Numbered from the stretch's first letter, positions 18,590 through 30,509 are shown. The stretch: 64,000 bases of DNA from Steinernema hermaphroditum (GCA_030435675.1 CM059623.1:13486092-13550091); one strand, 5' to 3'. Notes: generated by a model not told the origin, from the letters alone. Numbers and translations: made by a program.

Positions 18590-21500
18590 GTGCAGAACGC
18601 AGTATGGCACATGGAAGACGAAGAGACGCACAGGAATCGACCGAGGAATCGACCGAGGAGCTACACTTCGAAGACGCAGGAGAAGGAGCGCAAAAGAGAG
18701 GAGAAGGAGCGTAAAAGAGAGGAGACGGAGCGCAAAAGAGAGGAGAAGGAGCGTAAAAGAGAGGAGACGGAGCGTAAAAGTAAGGAGAAGGAGCGGAAAA
18801 GGGAGGTGAAGGAGCGCAAACGAGAGCAAGCCGCAGAAAAGAAGGCGCAAGGATGGCGTCTTCTGAATGCCTTCAAAACATCGCTGCAGACGATTGCCGG
18901 TGGAGGCCGCGTGTCGGCCGCGAAGAGCGCGAAGAAGAGAGCTGCCGGAGCCGGAGCAGCGATAGCAAGAGTAGCGGCAGCAGCAGAGGTCAGCGCTCAG
19001 AGGGCCACCGCTCAGGTTAGGCGAGATCTGCCGCCATCATCGCAAGCAGAACTCGGACCTGCGGGAGACGCTTACGGCTACGAGTTGACCGGCAGAGGGC
19101 TGATATCCATGGCCCCTGCGACATGGTTGAACGGAGAAGCAGTATGCCGTATCCTCTGCGATGAGGTAACATTATCGCAGTATTTTCGTAACGAATATGT
19201 TATAGATTCGAGAGCTGAACACAACGCTCGCACCAGCCCAGCGGACTGCCGTTGCCGATCCGCAATTCTGGGAGTTCGCCTTCACGGAATTCTACAGAAG
19301 TCGACAGGAATACGAGCACACCGTGCGCGAGCATGTGGTGGGGGGTATGTCCCTACACAAGGAAGGCAACACCTGCGCTTTCGCCCGGGTGGTGATGCCT
19401 ATCCACTTGCCAAATCATTGGGTATTGGGCATCATGCACGTGGCGAAAAAGAAAATCGTCGTGTACGACTCCATGGAGGTAAATAAATCCATGGTCATAC
19501 ATGTACATAGAGTCGCTAATTGCAGAGAAGAGCCCCCATCACCTACCCGACCGACACGCAGATCGTTATGATCACGAAGCTGCAGCAATGGGCAGCACAC
19601 ATTGTCCAGGGCCTGCTGAACAGCGCCATAAGGGCAGACGAGTTCACTGTACAGTTTGCCCCGTCAACTGTACAGCTGAATCAAAGGGACGGCTACAGCT
19701 GTGGCATCCACGTTATAGATAATGCGCTGCGTTATCTACGTGCACAGCCGCTCCCGGAACAAGACCAGCTGCAGGCGATCGATCTCCGGGAGCCGGATGT
19801 CACCGACCCCAACGCCTACACGAACCGGCTACGGAATGAGTACCGTGCGCGATTGATGCGTACGTACCCTAACGTCGTCACTAAGGTGGGTGCAAATGTA
19901 AGAAACTACACTGGAAAACATATGCTCTTACAGGCGCTGGGAAACTTCGCCGCCGACATCGCGCAGGCAAGACGAGACATGCAGAAAGCACTGGACCACA
20001 GGAGAGCGGTAGGCGATCCGAGCGTCATTCCTGTCGACGCTCGAGGAAAGCGTGTTAAACCGGAAGCTCCAAAAATAACCTACGAAGACGCTAAGGCGAA
20101 CGAGAGGCGCCTTCAGGAAGCCCTTGCCGAATTCAAGGCGTTCCACGCTACCATCCACGCGCAGCAACAAGACACAGCGCCACAACAGAGCACCTCTGTG
20201 TTAGGGGTAAGTAATTCCATAAATGCAGTATACAAGAAACATTTATAGAAGGTGATCAAAGTGGAGCCGGCATCACAGAAGAAGGCGGCGCATGAAAATC
20301 CGGAGATCGCGGACCTCTTGGCCCAAATGCGGCAGATGGAATCGGAAGAGAATAGCGAGGACGACGAAGAAGCTAGCTCAAATGACGCCGTGCAACAAGG
20401 CATGGACTTCCTGCGCTCGCAAATGAGAGGCTATACACAGGACAGTGTTGAAAGCGAATCGGACCAGAAGGCGAAAGCACATCGCGAGCAACAGGCGAAA
20501 TATGTCAAAAAGAACAAAAAGAAGATTAACCAAGACATGAGCGCGTACATGTCTCTCAAACGCCTCTCGCAAACCGAGGAAGAGAGAGCGGCGGATAACG
20601 CAAAGAGGAGGAGCACGAAGAAAGCCCTTACTGATGAGCAGCGAGCAAAACGAACAGAACAACAACATCTCCGTAGGACCATCAAGAAAGAAGAAGAGGA
20701 AGAGCAGAAGAAGAAAGAGAAGACGACAGTGTTGAGCCCGGTACCGCCACAGCCTGTCAACTACACGACAGGCTCCAAGAGAGTGCTGAAGATGGACCCG
20801 AAGAACGTCAAGCGCCGACAGAAGAACGCCGAGAAGAGACAAGCTGCGAAGCGCAAACTGGAGGACGCAGCAACAGACGAAGCGCAGAACTTGGTGGCCT
20901 TCACCGCCGCGGTAACCAAGGACCCGGTGGACTTTGTGGTAGCACTGGAACAGATGCAGTCTACTGAAGATCTGACGAAGCACGCGGCCTCGCTGGCAAC
21001 AAGTATCGGATCACTGGCGTTGAACAGCCCGGCGAGTACGTCAGGGCCCCGTCGAAAACGCCGAAAGACGAAAGGCCTTACCAACATCCACTACAAGACC
21101 TGCCAGCTGGATCACCCTGGCCGTGGATGCGCCGCACAGAGTGCCACCCATCGCGTCCCGCCATGGTCCCCAGGAACCTTCAACATCCCCTGCCAGCACT
21201 GTGGAGCGCGCATGAATCCACCGGAGAAGAGGCGAGGATGGAAAGGGTGCTGTCACGACGGAAAAGTTGACGCGGAACACATGAAAAGGACGTTCTATCT
21301 CCTGCAAAACCCACCGCAACTCATGAAGGAGCTCACCGACCCGGACCACGTCAATGCGAGGGCCTATCTGGCGAACGATCGGAAAGTCAACGCACACTTC
21401 GCCATGGGTTCCATCACCACGCACCGGGACACCACCCTTCCGCGTGGACCAAACGTTGTAAAGCTCAACAACGACATGCAGCCGCGTCTCAGCGACCTCC

Positions 21501-24500
21501 GGCGCAGCTCAAAGCATGAACAGCCGACGTTTGGCCAGTACTACGCGCTGAAGGCCGACGAAGCCATCAACTATCGCCTGAAAACAGACCTCGGCAAAGG
21601 ACCGCTTGGAGTAGGCGGCGTGCATTCGTCGGTCATCTCCGAAATCGACCGGATGCTACGCAAGAAGCACGCACTCGCCAGTTCGTATAGTTTTGCTGCC
21701 GAGAAGTTCGAGGAGGCCTGTCGACAGGCGGAGTTGAACAATGAACCGGTAAGCATGAGCGCTACCACAGCGACATATAAGAAACTGTTTAGATCCCGAC
21801 CATCCGCATGACCCTGTTGAACAACAGGGAGGCGAAACTCGCAGGCGTGCAAGATCCGAACATCCACACACACCGGACGGAAATTCCGGTGACAGAGCAA
21901 GTGGCCGTCATCTGGATTTCTAACGACGACAACGCCAAGCCGCCAGACTTCCAAGGCATCGACCTGCACAACACCCCCGACGGCACGGTGAACATGGGAA
22001 CGCGAGGCAGTGTTCCCCTCGTGCTACCCACCTGCTTCCCCATTCTGGATCCGTTCGGTAAAAACTCGAGTGAAAGCACAAATGAAACCTACTTCTTGCA
22101 GGTCTCCAAGGATACCGTTTTGGACTCCCCAACAAGATCAAGGAGGATGCTGACCGTGCAGCCGCCGAAGCAGCCAGTGCGATGGAAGTCGACGGCGAAA
22201 TCTTCTACGATGCCAGCGATGTGGGCACTCAGAAGTCACAGTCGTCTCAGAAGAAAGCAGATTCAAAACACCCGGACGGAGAAGCTGAGGACGACGAGCA
22301 GCCCTTCGAAGAGGCAAACAAGAAGGATGCCGATGCGCACGGAGTTATCACATACGACGGTGTTAACCACGACATGCAGTTCAACGTCGTGGATGACCCA
22401 GAGGATCAGCAGAAGAAGAAGGGCGACCTCTACGCAGACCCCATCCTCTTTTCCCAGGGCCAAGTTGCTGATGCCGATGAAAAGGAAGACGAGTTCCTGT
22501 TGCTTGATGAAGAGATGATCAATGAACTGGCCAAGGATGGACCCCGTGAAAGCCGCAAATTCTTGAGTTTCCGTCAGTGGATTCGCTACCTCATGATGAT
22601 GCGCGACCATCCCACCAGCTTCCACTGGCTGTGGAGTCATCATGAGCTAGCCGAATACTTCACAATCGTCACAAATAACCTCATAGAGAAGCATGAAATG
22701 CACTACTATGAGACGAACGCGGCGATGGATCTGCGCGAGAGCCTTCCCGACGAAGTCATCTCCGCACTCAAGAAAGGCCTTAAGCCCGGCGAAACGCTCG
22801 GCCGCGTCAGCTTCGCCTCGAAGACGTACAAGGGAGGCCGAAAGGACATGCAGAATGGCTACGCCAACGCCAAGGCCATCACGCGCCACTTCGGTCAAGG
22901 CGTCTTCTTCCTCACCTTCACCGGCAACGCACAGTGGGAGTGCGTCGACAGCTGCCTGCGGAAGTACGGCGTCGACAAGAGAGGCTTCTGTCAGAAGCCC
23001 CAACATCGCCCCGACGTCGTCTGCCGTCAGTTCTACGCATTCGTCGAAGAACTGCTGAAGGACATCGCCCAACGGCATGTGCTGGGAAGAACGAAGGCGT
23101 ACTTCTTCTCCGTCGAGCATCAGAAGCGCGGGATGCCGCACATCCACATGGTCATCATCCCGCACGAAGACGAGGACGTCCACAACGCAGACTTTGTGGA
23201 CGCCTACATGTCAGCGGAGATACCGCCGAAACCCGCCGACGACGACTTCAGTGAGACCGCCGAGAAGCAGCGGCGACTCCGGGCGTGGGTGGAGAAGGTG
23301 CAGTTGCACGACTGCAACCCTACGTGCAAAGGGTCCAGCGGAAAGTGCAACAAAGGCTTTCCGAAGCAATTCTCCCGCTCTACCATGATCAACCAAGGTA
23401 GAAGACCGGAGTACCGGCGACGAGCTCCAAGGCGTGAGGGCGACAACGCCGACATGATCTGCGGCGAGAAGTGCCTCAAGCCCCTCAAGCGCAACAAGAA
23501 GGTCATGGTTGAAATGGACAACCGCCATGTTGTGCCATACAAAGCGTTTCTTCTTCTGAAGTTCGGTTGCCACCACAACATCGAGTACATTGGCGAAGAA
23601 CGCTGCGCGGACTACGTCATGAAGTACATTTGCAAAGGTACTGACATGGCGTACATTCGCGTCAGCGAAGACCCTCTGCGCAAAGACCCGAAGTCGAACG
23701 TAGTCGACTACGACGAAAACGCCTACTACCGCAAGGTCCGGTACATGACGTCGATGGAAGCGATGTGGCGCCTGCTGAGCTACACCATCTACCGGATGTC
23801 GCATGTGGTGCAGCCCCTCTACGTCCATGATCCCAGAGGGCCGGTGATGAAGTTCAAGGAGGGCGAGGAGGAGAAGGCCGGCAAGAAGGCTGCGAAGGGG
23901 CCGAAGAAGACGAAGCTGACCGCGTACTTCGACCTGTGCAAGGTCGATCCGGCTGCCAGGGAGCTGCGGTTCGACGAGATTCCGAAGCACTACGTGTTCC
24001 AGGAGCGGCAGAAGAGATGGAAAAAAAGGAAGAACGACCTCGGCGAAATCGTGACTCGGGTTGGAACAATCTCGCCCGCGAATAGGGAACTGTTCGCCAT
24101 TAGACTACTCCTTCTCCACTGCGTAAGATTACCGTAGTTTAATACTTTTTTAACTGGCCACATTCAGAAGGGCGTCACCAGCTGGGAGGACTTGCGGACC
24201 GTGACCGACATTGACGGCAATAAGGTAGTGTGTGAAACGTATGCGCGGGCTGCGGAGCTTCTTGGCCTCACCGAATCGGATGCAATGTGGATGAAAGTCA
24301 TGGACGCCGCCATGAACGAAATCCCGTCGACGAACAGACGCCGCAAGTTCTTGGCCATGCTCATCGTTCACAATCAGCCCTCGAACCCCATGGCGCTTAT
24401 CAAGGAGCACCTCGACGCACTCTGCCCCGTGTCATCTCGCCGCCAAGACTGGACAGACCAACAGAGGATCAACTACGTGCTCAACCATATTCAGTATCAC

Positions 24501-27308
24501 ATACTGGAGCACGGGTTGTTGCTCGCAGACGTTGGTCTGGAAAACACGAAGGACTTCGACGACGCCCGCGTGCGAGCGGAGATTGAAGGTGACGATGAGC
24601 AGATCACCGACACCACCGACGGTGCTCCTGCAAGGGCCGACGCAGTCACCTACGCCGACCACGTCCAGAAGCGGCTCAACGCGAACCAGGCCGACGTGTA
24701 CAAGGAGATCCTCGACGCCGTCGATGGCAGGGTCGATGAGACGGTCACGAACCCGAACCATCTGTTCTTCGTGACCGGTGAAGGCGGAACCGGGAAGACG
24801 TTCCTCTTCAACGTCCTCATCGCCAGGATCAATGCCCGAAAGTCGCAGTACGTCGCCTGCGCATCTACGGGCATCGCCGCGCTCCTCCTCCAAGGTGGCT
24901 CTACCGCACACAAAGCCTTCTGCATCAACAATGATGTACGCGCTGAAGATCAATCGCGCATCAAATTCGAAACCTATTATGCGCAGCGCATTCGCGACAC
25001 GGATCTCATCATCATCGATGAGGTGAGCATGATGCACCGCGTCGTGCTGGAGTACATCGAGAAGGTCCTGAAGTCGTGCTACACGGACGAGGAGATCAAG
25101 AAGAAGCCGTTCTGCGGGAAGATTGTCGTCCTCAGTGGCGACTTCAAGCAGCTGGGCCCCATCCCATTCCCGGAGGACCAGCACGGTGCCGGCGATGAAC
25201 AGCGGAAGGCAGCGGTGCTCACCAGCTCGCTCAAGTGCAGCAAGATCTTCGAGCAATTCAAGGAATTGAAGCTGACGGAGAACATGCGCATGGACCCGGC
25301 TGAAGTTGAATTCCGGAACTTGGTGCGCAACATCGGTCTCGGACGAAACTTCATTCCCGGCACCGAGTTCGTGCAGCTGCCGGCTGACAGAGCGGCCGCC
25401 AACGCTGAGGAGGTCGTCAGCTTCTGCTACCCGGATGACTTCCTCAAGGATCCGCTGAACAACGTCGACCTCGCCAAGGGTTCCAACGTTTTGTTGCCAC
25501 GCAACAACGCCGTCTTCAAATGGAACGGTAATACACTTACTCTCCGCAGTCACTCAAAAACACTACTTTCAGATGTGATCCTGAACCGCATGCGCGGAAG
25601 GGCGAAGACGTTCCTCGGCATCGACCGCAACATGGAGCGCCGCGAGGATCAAGGCGCCGCGATGCTGAAGACGCACCAGGCAGACCATGACCTGGAAAAC
25701 ATACATATGGAGTGCCCCACAGGAGTGCCTCCATATAAGCTCAGACTGAAAATTGGAGCCATCATAATGCTCATCCGGAACCTGTCTATGACAGACCGGC
25801 TGTGCAATGGCACCATGCTTCAGGTCATGAAGATGACCGATGAGCTCATGGTCTGCCGGCGTCTGGACACCACCGGGCCGCACGACGAGTTGGTGTACCT
25901 CCCCAAGGTAAGCCGCAGCATTCACTCCCGCCACATGCACATTGTGATCCGCTTCATCCACGGGGACGGAAGACACGACCGCGGCGTCAAGTTCAGCCGC
26001 ATTCAGTACCCGACGCGCCTGGCGTTCGTAAACACCATTAACAAAGCGCAGGGACAAACGCTGAAGAAGTTGGGCTTGATCCTCGACTGCGGAGAGGAAT
26101 GCTTCGGGCACGGACAGCTCTATGTCGCCCTGTCCAGAGTGCGCAATCAAGCAAGCATCCTCTACTACTCGAACGGTCACCAAGAGGAGCGACAGGGCCG
26201 GAACGACGTCGCCCGGAACATCATCTACCACGAGTTGGTCCAGGAAGAACTGACGGACGCAGAGAAGAAAGCCCTCGAGGACCGCCGCAGAGGTACAGTG
26301 CCTATAAATTTAACTTCCTACTCGATCCCTTTAGCCGCCGAGCACGAACTCGAGATCTTGGCCACCCAAGCTGCCACTCCCGCCGACCCGCCACCGGTAC
26401 TAACAGCCATGGAGCTCTACGACCCGATAGACTTGCCGACGCATGACACGGCTTTCCTGCACTTCGCAGCAGTTGACAAAGAGATGGCGCTCGACTGCTT
26501 CAGCGGCAACGCGCACATCACCGAGACGGCCGTTCTGCGCTATCTCGCGTACAGGGTGCGCTAACATGTCCTATCTCACCATAAACGCTCTTCCTTTAGG
26601 TGAAACTGATTAACATCCGTGACGGAGCACGCCCGGTCACCGTGGTGAGCCCGGGTATGTACTACCCCGACCCTAAATACGAGATCCCTGAAAGCGACGT
26701 GCCCGAGTACACTTACCTGCAGAGAGACAGCTACAAAATGGCAGTTAGTCCTATCCACACCAGTAGGATTTCGAACAATGTCATTACCGACCACTGGGCA
26801 ATGGCAATTGCCGATCTCGATTGGATGCAGGTTGTCATCTACGACTCCTCGCCGGTAAGTGTTACGCTTCACACAGCCCCCTACATGGCACCTATTACAG
26901 GAGACGTCCGCGCCGTACATGGACTACATAAGACGTAGAACACAGGCGATTATCGGCGCACTTCGCCGTCATCGTAGTGGGCAGCCCTACGACAACGCCG
27001 AAGTAGAGATCGTCGACGGTGGCACGTTGTCCACCCGTCAGGATGACAACTTCAACAGTGCCATATTCGCCGTCCACAATGCCCTGTCCTACCTCGAGCA
27101 GCTGTACGACTCGGACACTAACAACACTACGTCGTCACCTACTCCTGGAGTCCTCGACGTTCGCCTCCGCTCCAACCAGCGACTGGACGCAATGCGACTC
27201 GAATGGCGTGCCGAACTCGAAGCCCACCTCGAGCCGGAACTCGATGAACTCGCGGATGCTGGACCCGATGCCGCCCTCACCGATCATGAGCAAGATATGG
27301 ATGCATAA
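18590..27308 (+). CDS. Helitron Rep/helicase polyprotein with two Ulp1-like domains
   Basis: Eleven exons join in frame: 18590-19165, 19206-19478, 19526-20206, 20249-21748, 21793-22057, 22102-24122, 24168-25527, 25573-26292, 26335-26555, 26600-26854 and 26901-27308. They give about 2,759 codons with no stop. All ten introns are 40-47 bp with GT and AG. Domain order: a basic RKREEKE repeat region; Ulp1/C48 protease; coiled/basic linker; Helitron zinc finger; Rep (HUH nuclease); Pif1-like helicase; a second Ulp1-like domain. Rep and helicase carry out rolling-circle transposition of single-stranded DNA. The start is uncertain: Met 18590 is used, but an upstream exon after the TTTTCAG at 18550 is possible. 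An in-frame 48-bp intron at 19886-19933 is also possible. Confidence 0.85.
18661..18840 (+). repeat. In-frame 15/30-bp repeats encoding RKREEKE-type basic/acidic tract
   Basis: Tandem units of agaggagaaggagcg(t/c)aaa lie in the N-terminal part of the Helitron protein. They encode alternating Lys/Arg/Glu likely to form a charged single alpha helix. Variation between units (eg. gagacg for gagaag) shows they are not a sequencing artefact. Confidence 0.8.
19111..19795 (+). other. N-terminal Ulp1/C48-type cysteine protease domain of the Helitron
   Basis: The domain is spread over exons 1-3. TWLNGEAVCRILCDE is the usual Ulp1 entry motif. The catalytic His is in PNHWVLGIMH, the Asp in KIVVYDSME, the oxyanion Gln in LNQRDG, and the Cys in GYSCGIHVIDNALRYL. 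All triad residues are present, so it should be an active SUMO- or ubiquitin-like protease, or a self-processing protease. Confidence 0.8.
21061..21270 (+). other. Helitron N-terminal zinc finger
   Basis: The segment has TCQLDHPGRGC … IPCQHCGARMNPPEKRRG … GCCHDGKV. The CxxC … CCxxGK(V) pattern is the N-terminal finger seen ahead of the Rep domain in many Helitrons, where it is thought to bind DNA. Confidence 0.75.
22560..23660 (+). other. Rep (HUH endonuclease) domain of the Helitron
   Basis: It begins with FLSFRQWIRYLMMMR. The region FFLTFTGNAQW leads to the metal-binding HUH motif GMPHIHMVI (near 23137). The tyrosine motif is ADYVMKYICKG (about 23608-23640), with two tyrosines four residues apart, as in Y2 Helitron transposases. 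All catalytic residues are in place. Confidence 0.9.
24750..26215 (+). other. Pif1-like SF1 helicase domain of the Helitron
   Basis: Walker A is FVTGEGGTGKTFLF, Walker B LIIIDEVSMMHR, motif III VVLSGDFKQLGPI, motif V region NTINKAQGQTLKK and motif VI GQLYVALSRV. A 45-bp intron at 25528-25572 separates FKWN and DVILNRMRGR. All core motifs are conserved. Confidence 0.92.
26600..27220 (+). other. C-terminal Ulp1-like domain with Cys-to-Ser change
   Basis: The layout matches the N-terminal protease: TDHWAMAIADLDW (His kept), QVVIYDSSP (Asp kept), TRQDDNFNSAIFAVHNALSYL (Gln kept). At the position of the nucleophile SCG in the N-terminal domain it has NSA. It is therefore probably a non-catalytic relic or a binding domain. 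The frame is open through 27308, so it is still maintained. Confidence 0.7.
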
Positions 27309-27694
27309 TAATTCTATTAGGACACTTTAACTTATATATACGGGTTCTTACATTGCTGCGGGTACTCCTATACCTATACGGGTTTTCACAATTGTACGGG
27401 TTTCCTATCACCGGTAATTATATGTCTGTTTACGGGTTACAAATTACAATTCTATGCATGTATATAGCTACAGATTTCTATAAATAACGTTAATATTACT
27501 CTATATCATTAGTAAACTTAACACCGTACCATTGGAAAAATTCTCACACCGACAATTAGTAAAGGTCGAATTCGATGCTACCGTATCACTTCGCCGAACG
27601 TCAGGATTCTACCTATGTCTACGTGCTGTAATGTGCTGCATTTCGGCTCCAATTTTGTACACATATACAGAAACGACAAGTAAACCGAATAAAT
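27309..27694. other. A/T-rich Helitron 3' flank with repeated acgggt words
   Basis: No gene is seen. The word (t)acgggtt occurs at about 27339, 27372, 27396 and 27430, with a variant gcgggta at 27358. The spacing is irregular. Confidence 0.5.
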
Positions 27695-27990
27695 GAAAAG
27701 CCGCCGGCCGGCATCGAACCTGCCACCTCTCGGGCCCCAATTCACCAAGCGAAAATACACTTCTGCGGGTGCTCCACTTTAAATACGGGGCTGAGCTTCG
27801 TTTTTCTTTGTCTCTCTTGCCTTTTCCCCCACTTCTGACCGGTTCTCACGTACCTACCGTAACCCGGCTCTCTTTCAGCTTCGATTTTCCGCCGTTTGGG
27901 TACTTTTGACGGGGGGTAAGGCGCCCGCACTCTAAAAACCAGCCCTGCTGCGCAGGGCTGGTTTTTAGAAAAAAAGAAACAAAAGATTTT
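27695..27990. repeat. SINE-like repeat with perfect terminal hairpin
   Basis: A tRNA-like segment on the minus strand (B box GGCAGGTTCGATGCC; A-box-like cgcttggtgaattgg) lies at 27700-27760. The core cccccacttctgaccggttc … ggctctctttcagcttcgat is shared with 16332-16395. The end is a 16-bp perfect stem (27932-27947 and 27953-27968) with loop ctgcg. The stem sequence is unrelated to the hairpin at the same place in the 16205 copy. Confidence 0.6.
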
Positions 27991-29195
27991 CGGAAAAAAA
28001 TGGCCTTCAATAAAAAGCCTAAGGATCTGTGGATTCGCGTTTGTTCTGCGCAAGCTTGGTATCAAAAGAAAGCCCGTTAAATTCCGCACACTTTGTCGTT
28101 TGAGATTTTGGAAATTCGAATTCCTCGCAGAGAAATCAACGAAAGAAGTTTTGGTGCGAATTTCGGGGAGCAAGTTCGGGGAATACGAAAGCGTGTGGAA
28201 AACGGATAGAGCCTCGCTCTCTGACCGCCCTTAAATTCCACGCACTCGCAGTTCACTATGTCGCAGAGCTCGCCAAAAACAGCCAAATACGTACTCTGCT
28301 TCCTCAAAGTACGTAAGCGACTGTCGCCACGCGGGATTCCCTTGTGCACGCGACTTCCAACCACACACGGTAATGCAATCACCACTACAACGACTAATAC
28401 ACGCGAGCTAACGCTGTAGCCTCGCAACAGCAACTGGCGTAAACTCGCAAGTTTCAACGCCGGACAAAACACAAGGAATAGATCCGCGACACGCGATCTT
28501 CCTATACTACAACAACTGGAATCCGACGGATCTCCAGGAATACAACAAAACCGAGCTGGTACAACAATTTACCCAGGCTACGGTAACAACAATAATCAGC
28601 AACAAATACAGAATTTGGATCACACGATCCGAAAACAACAGGTCCGCGCGGGCACACACAACAACACTCAACCGATCACTGGGAGTCCGCTCCGGAACTC
28701 TGAAGAACACTGCTGCTCTCCAGCCGCACACTGATGAACTCTGCTACTCTCGTTGTTTGCAGCCCACTGTCTTGTCTAGATAATGCTCCGGAACCTTCTG
28801 CGTCTCGTAGACACGTTATTCGGCGCGTAGACGTCTGGTTCAGAATTGGCACGGGATTCAAATTCTGCTGAAATCCGGGAAATCCCGGACGCGCTGAAAG
28901 GACGCGACCGCTTGTCGCGACAAAGCGATGCCACGGGTTCCGGCTCGATTTGCCTGTGCCGCAGTGGGAGAGGAGCAAGTTGCGGACGAACGAGCGAGCG
29001 AAGCGAGCGTGGACCTGTTGCACAGCAGCAACCTAACTTTTTCCAAAACTTCTTCGACCGATGTTAACCTGTCTCGCAGCCCAGGCTAGTTCAGATAAAT
29101 AGTTGTCTAAGCGGATAATCTTGAATAACCGTTAATGTATCGCGTTAATGTTAGCACTCAGGACTCTGAGTCCTGCGATCCGAGTGCAAATCTCG
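27991..29195. other. No recognisable gene
   Basis: Short open frames occur on both strands but show no domain and no paired splice signals that extend them. Composition shifts to CA-rich at 28320-28680 (repeated acaacaa words) and to CpG-rich at 28880-29020. From about 29195 the sequence matches the upstream region of MDTVPY copy 1. Confidence 0.4.
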
Positions 29196-29483
29196 GCGGG
29201 ACCTTACGCTTTCTCTTACAGCTTGACCCTCTTGATGAGAAATAAACAATTGCGAAATAGCCCGAAATTTATCTTGCTTACCATATTGTTAGTGGACTTT
29301 GCCAGTGAAATCCATAAACCTACGATCGCCAATCGCCGTGTCCGATTTCGGGTGGCTTCCTTTTCGGTCGGCTAAGCCATTGAACATCTTTGCGCCCGGC
29401 ATCGGTTTTTCAAAACAATCGACCTCTTGTGCGATGCAATTGTTTCATTTAAGTCACACCAGGAACCGCAACACCATCCAGTC

Positions 29484-30421
29484 ATGGACACCGTCCCCTA
29501 CAAGTTAGTGGAGTCTGTCATCGAGCTACTCGGGAGAAGCGCTCTGACAGCTCTTTATCGGTTGACGCGCAAGGTCAAAAGTAGGACGTGGAAGCGCGTC
29601 GCCAAGTTACACCATGTTAGCCGCCAGTACTACGATGTACACATCGACGAAAGAAACAGCCGAGTGGCACTCTTTTTTTGGTACCTGGCCGTTTTCTATA
29701 TAAATACTTCGAAGAAATACAACGAGTGGAGCGGCGTTTCCTTCGTTTCAGTGGCATCACTGTTCAGTCAGTTTCACACCGTCAGGCGCTTTACGTGGAA
29801 AACGATGATCTTAAGAAAATACTGTCGCCAGAATACATCAGTACCGACGCCCGATTGCACCTGTTCCCAGAGTATGAGGGGGTACAGAAGGCGATTCTGG
29901 AAGTTCTCTTTGGAAAAGCCCACTTTGCGGTATGCCGAATAAACTACATCGGCGCACTTTCGGAAGAGTTCTTGAAGGACCAGATCGAAAAGAGTCAGCA
30001 TCTTGGGACAGTTCACTTGCACGGAAATTGGCCTGCCACCATCCTACCGTACATCAAGACCTTTCTTCTACAAACGGGTTTTAAGAGAAGCGTTGTATTT
30101 TACAGTTTCTACTTGGAAGATGAATTCGTTCAGGAAGTTCTGAATTTTTGGAAAGAGAACGAGAACCACGAATTCGGCTTAATTTATCGATCGACGTCCA
30201 ACAATGACTGGGCGCCGTTCTTTCAGGGTATGCAGCTGAAGGCGGGGGCGAAAAGCGGCAAAAGAACTGCTTTTGATATTAAGAACTACTACATTGAAGA
30301 TAAAACCCGAATATCGGGTATCACGTTTTCTGTAAAAGGCGAGGACACGAGGTTCCACAGTCACAACTTCTGTGGATCTAAGGGATGCGAAGATTGCGAA
30401 CGCTATTGGCCAAGAAATTAG
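29484..30421 (+). pseudogene. MDTVPY-family copy 2, 1-bp frameshift
   Basis: The gene body and about 250 bp upstream are nearly identical to copy 1 at 13475. The T run at about 29672-29679 has seven T where copy 1 has eight. The frame shifts there after about 64 codons, and the rest (29678-30421) is open in the other frame, to the C terminus GCEDCERYWPRN. It is otherwise intact, so the lesion is recent. A polymorphism or an assembly error at the homopolymer should be considered. Confidence 0.85.
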
Positions 30422-30509
30422 TATGGTCATTCTCTGTTTGTTTACTGGCAATATTTCTAATGAATTTTTGGAAATTTGTGGAACTTGATTGTCCTCCATC
30501 ATGAGCTAA

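Larger units (their letters stand above)
18490..27990 (+). mobile_element. Helitron (rolling-circle transposon), boundaries approximate
   Basis: The interval contains one very long multi-exon Rep/helicase gene, diagnostic of Helitrons. Helitrons have no target duplication and only short end signals, so I cannot place the ends exactly. The 5' end lies between the mariner element (18156) and the gene start. Downstream of the stop (27308) are five or six copies of an acgggt(t) word (27345-27440) and then, at 27932-27968, a perfect 16-bp-stem hairpin. That hairpin might be a Helitron end hairpin but more probably belongs to the SINE-like repeat listed separately. Confidence 0.8.

Noticed and set aside
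23211..23990. Long minus-strand frame (259 codons) opposite the Rep domain
   Set aside because: A shadow of the coding strand: repetitive Val/His-rich translation without any recognisable motif.
24432..25553. Long open frame (373 codons) on the minus strand opposite the Helitron helicase
   Set aside because: It is antisense to well-conserved helicase motifs in GC-rich DNA, has no domain, and disappears at the introns.
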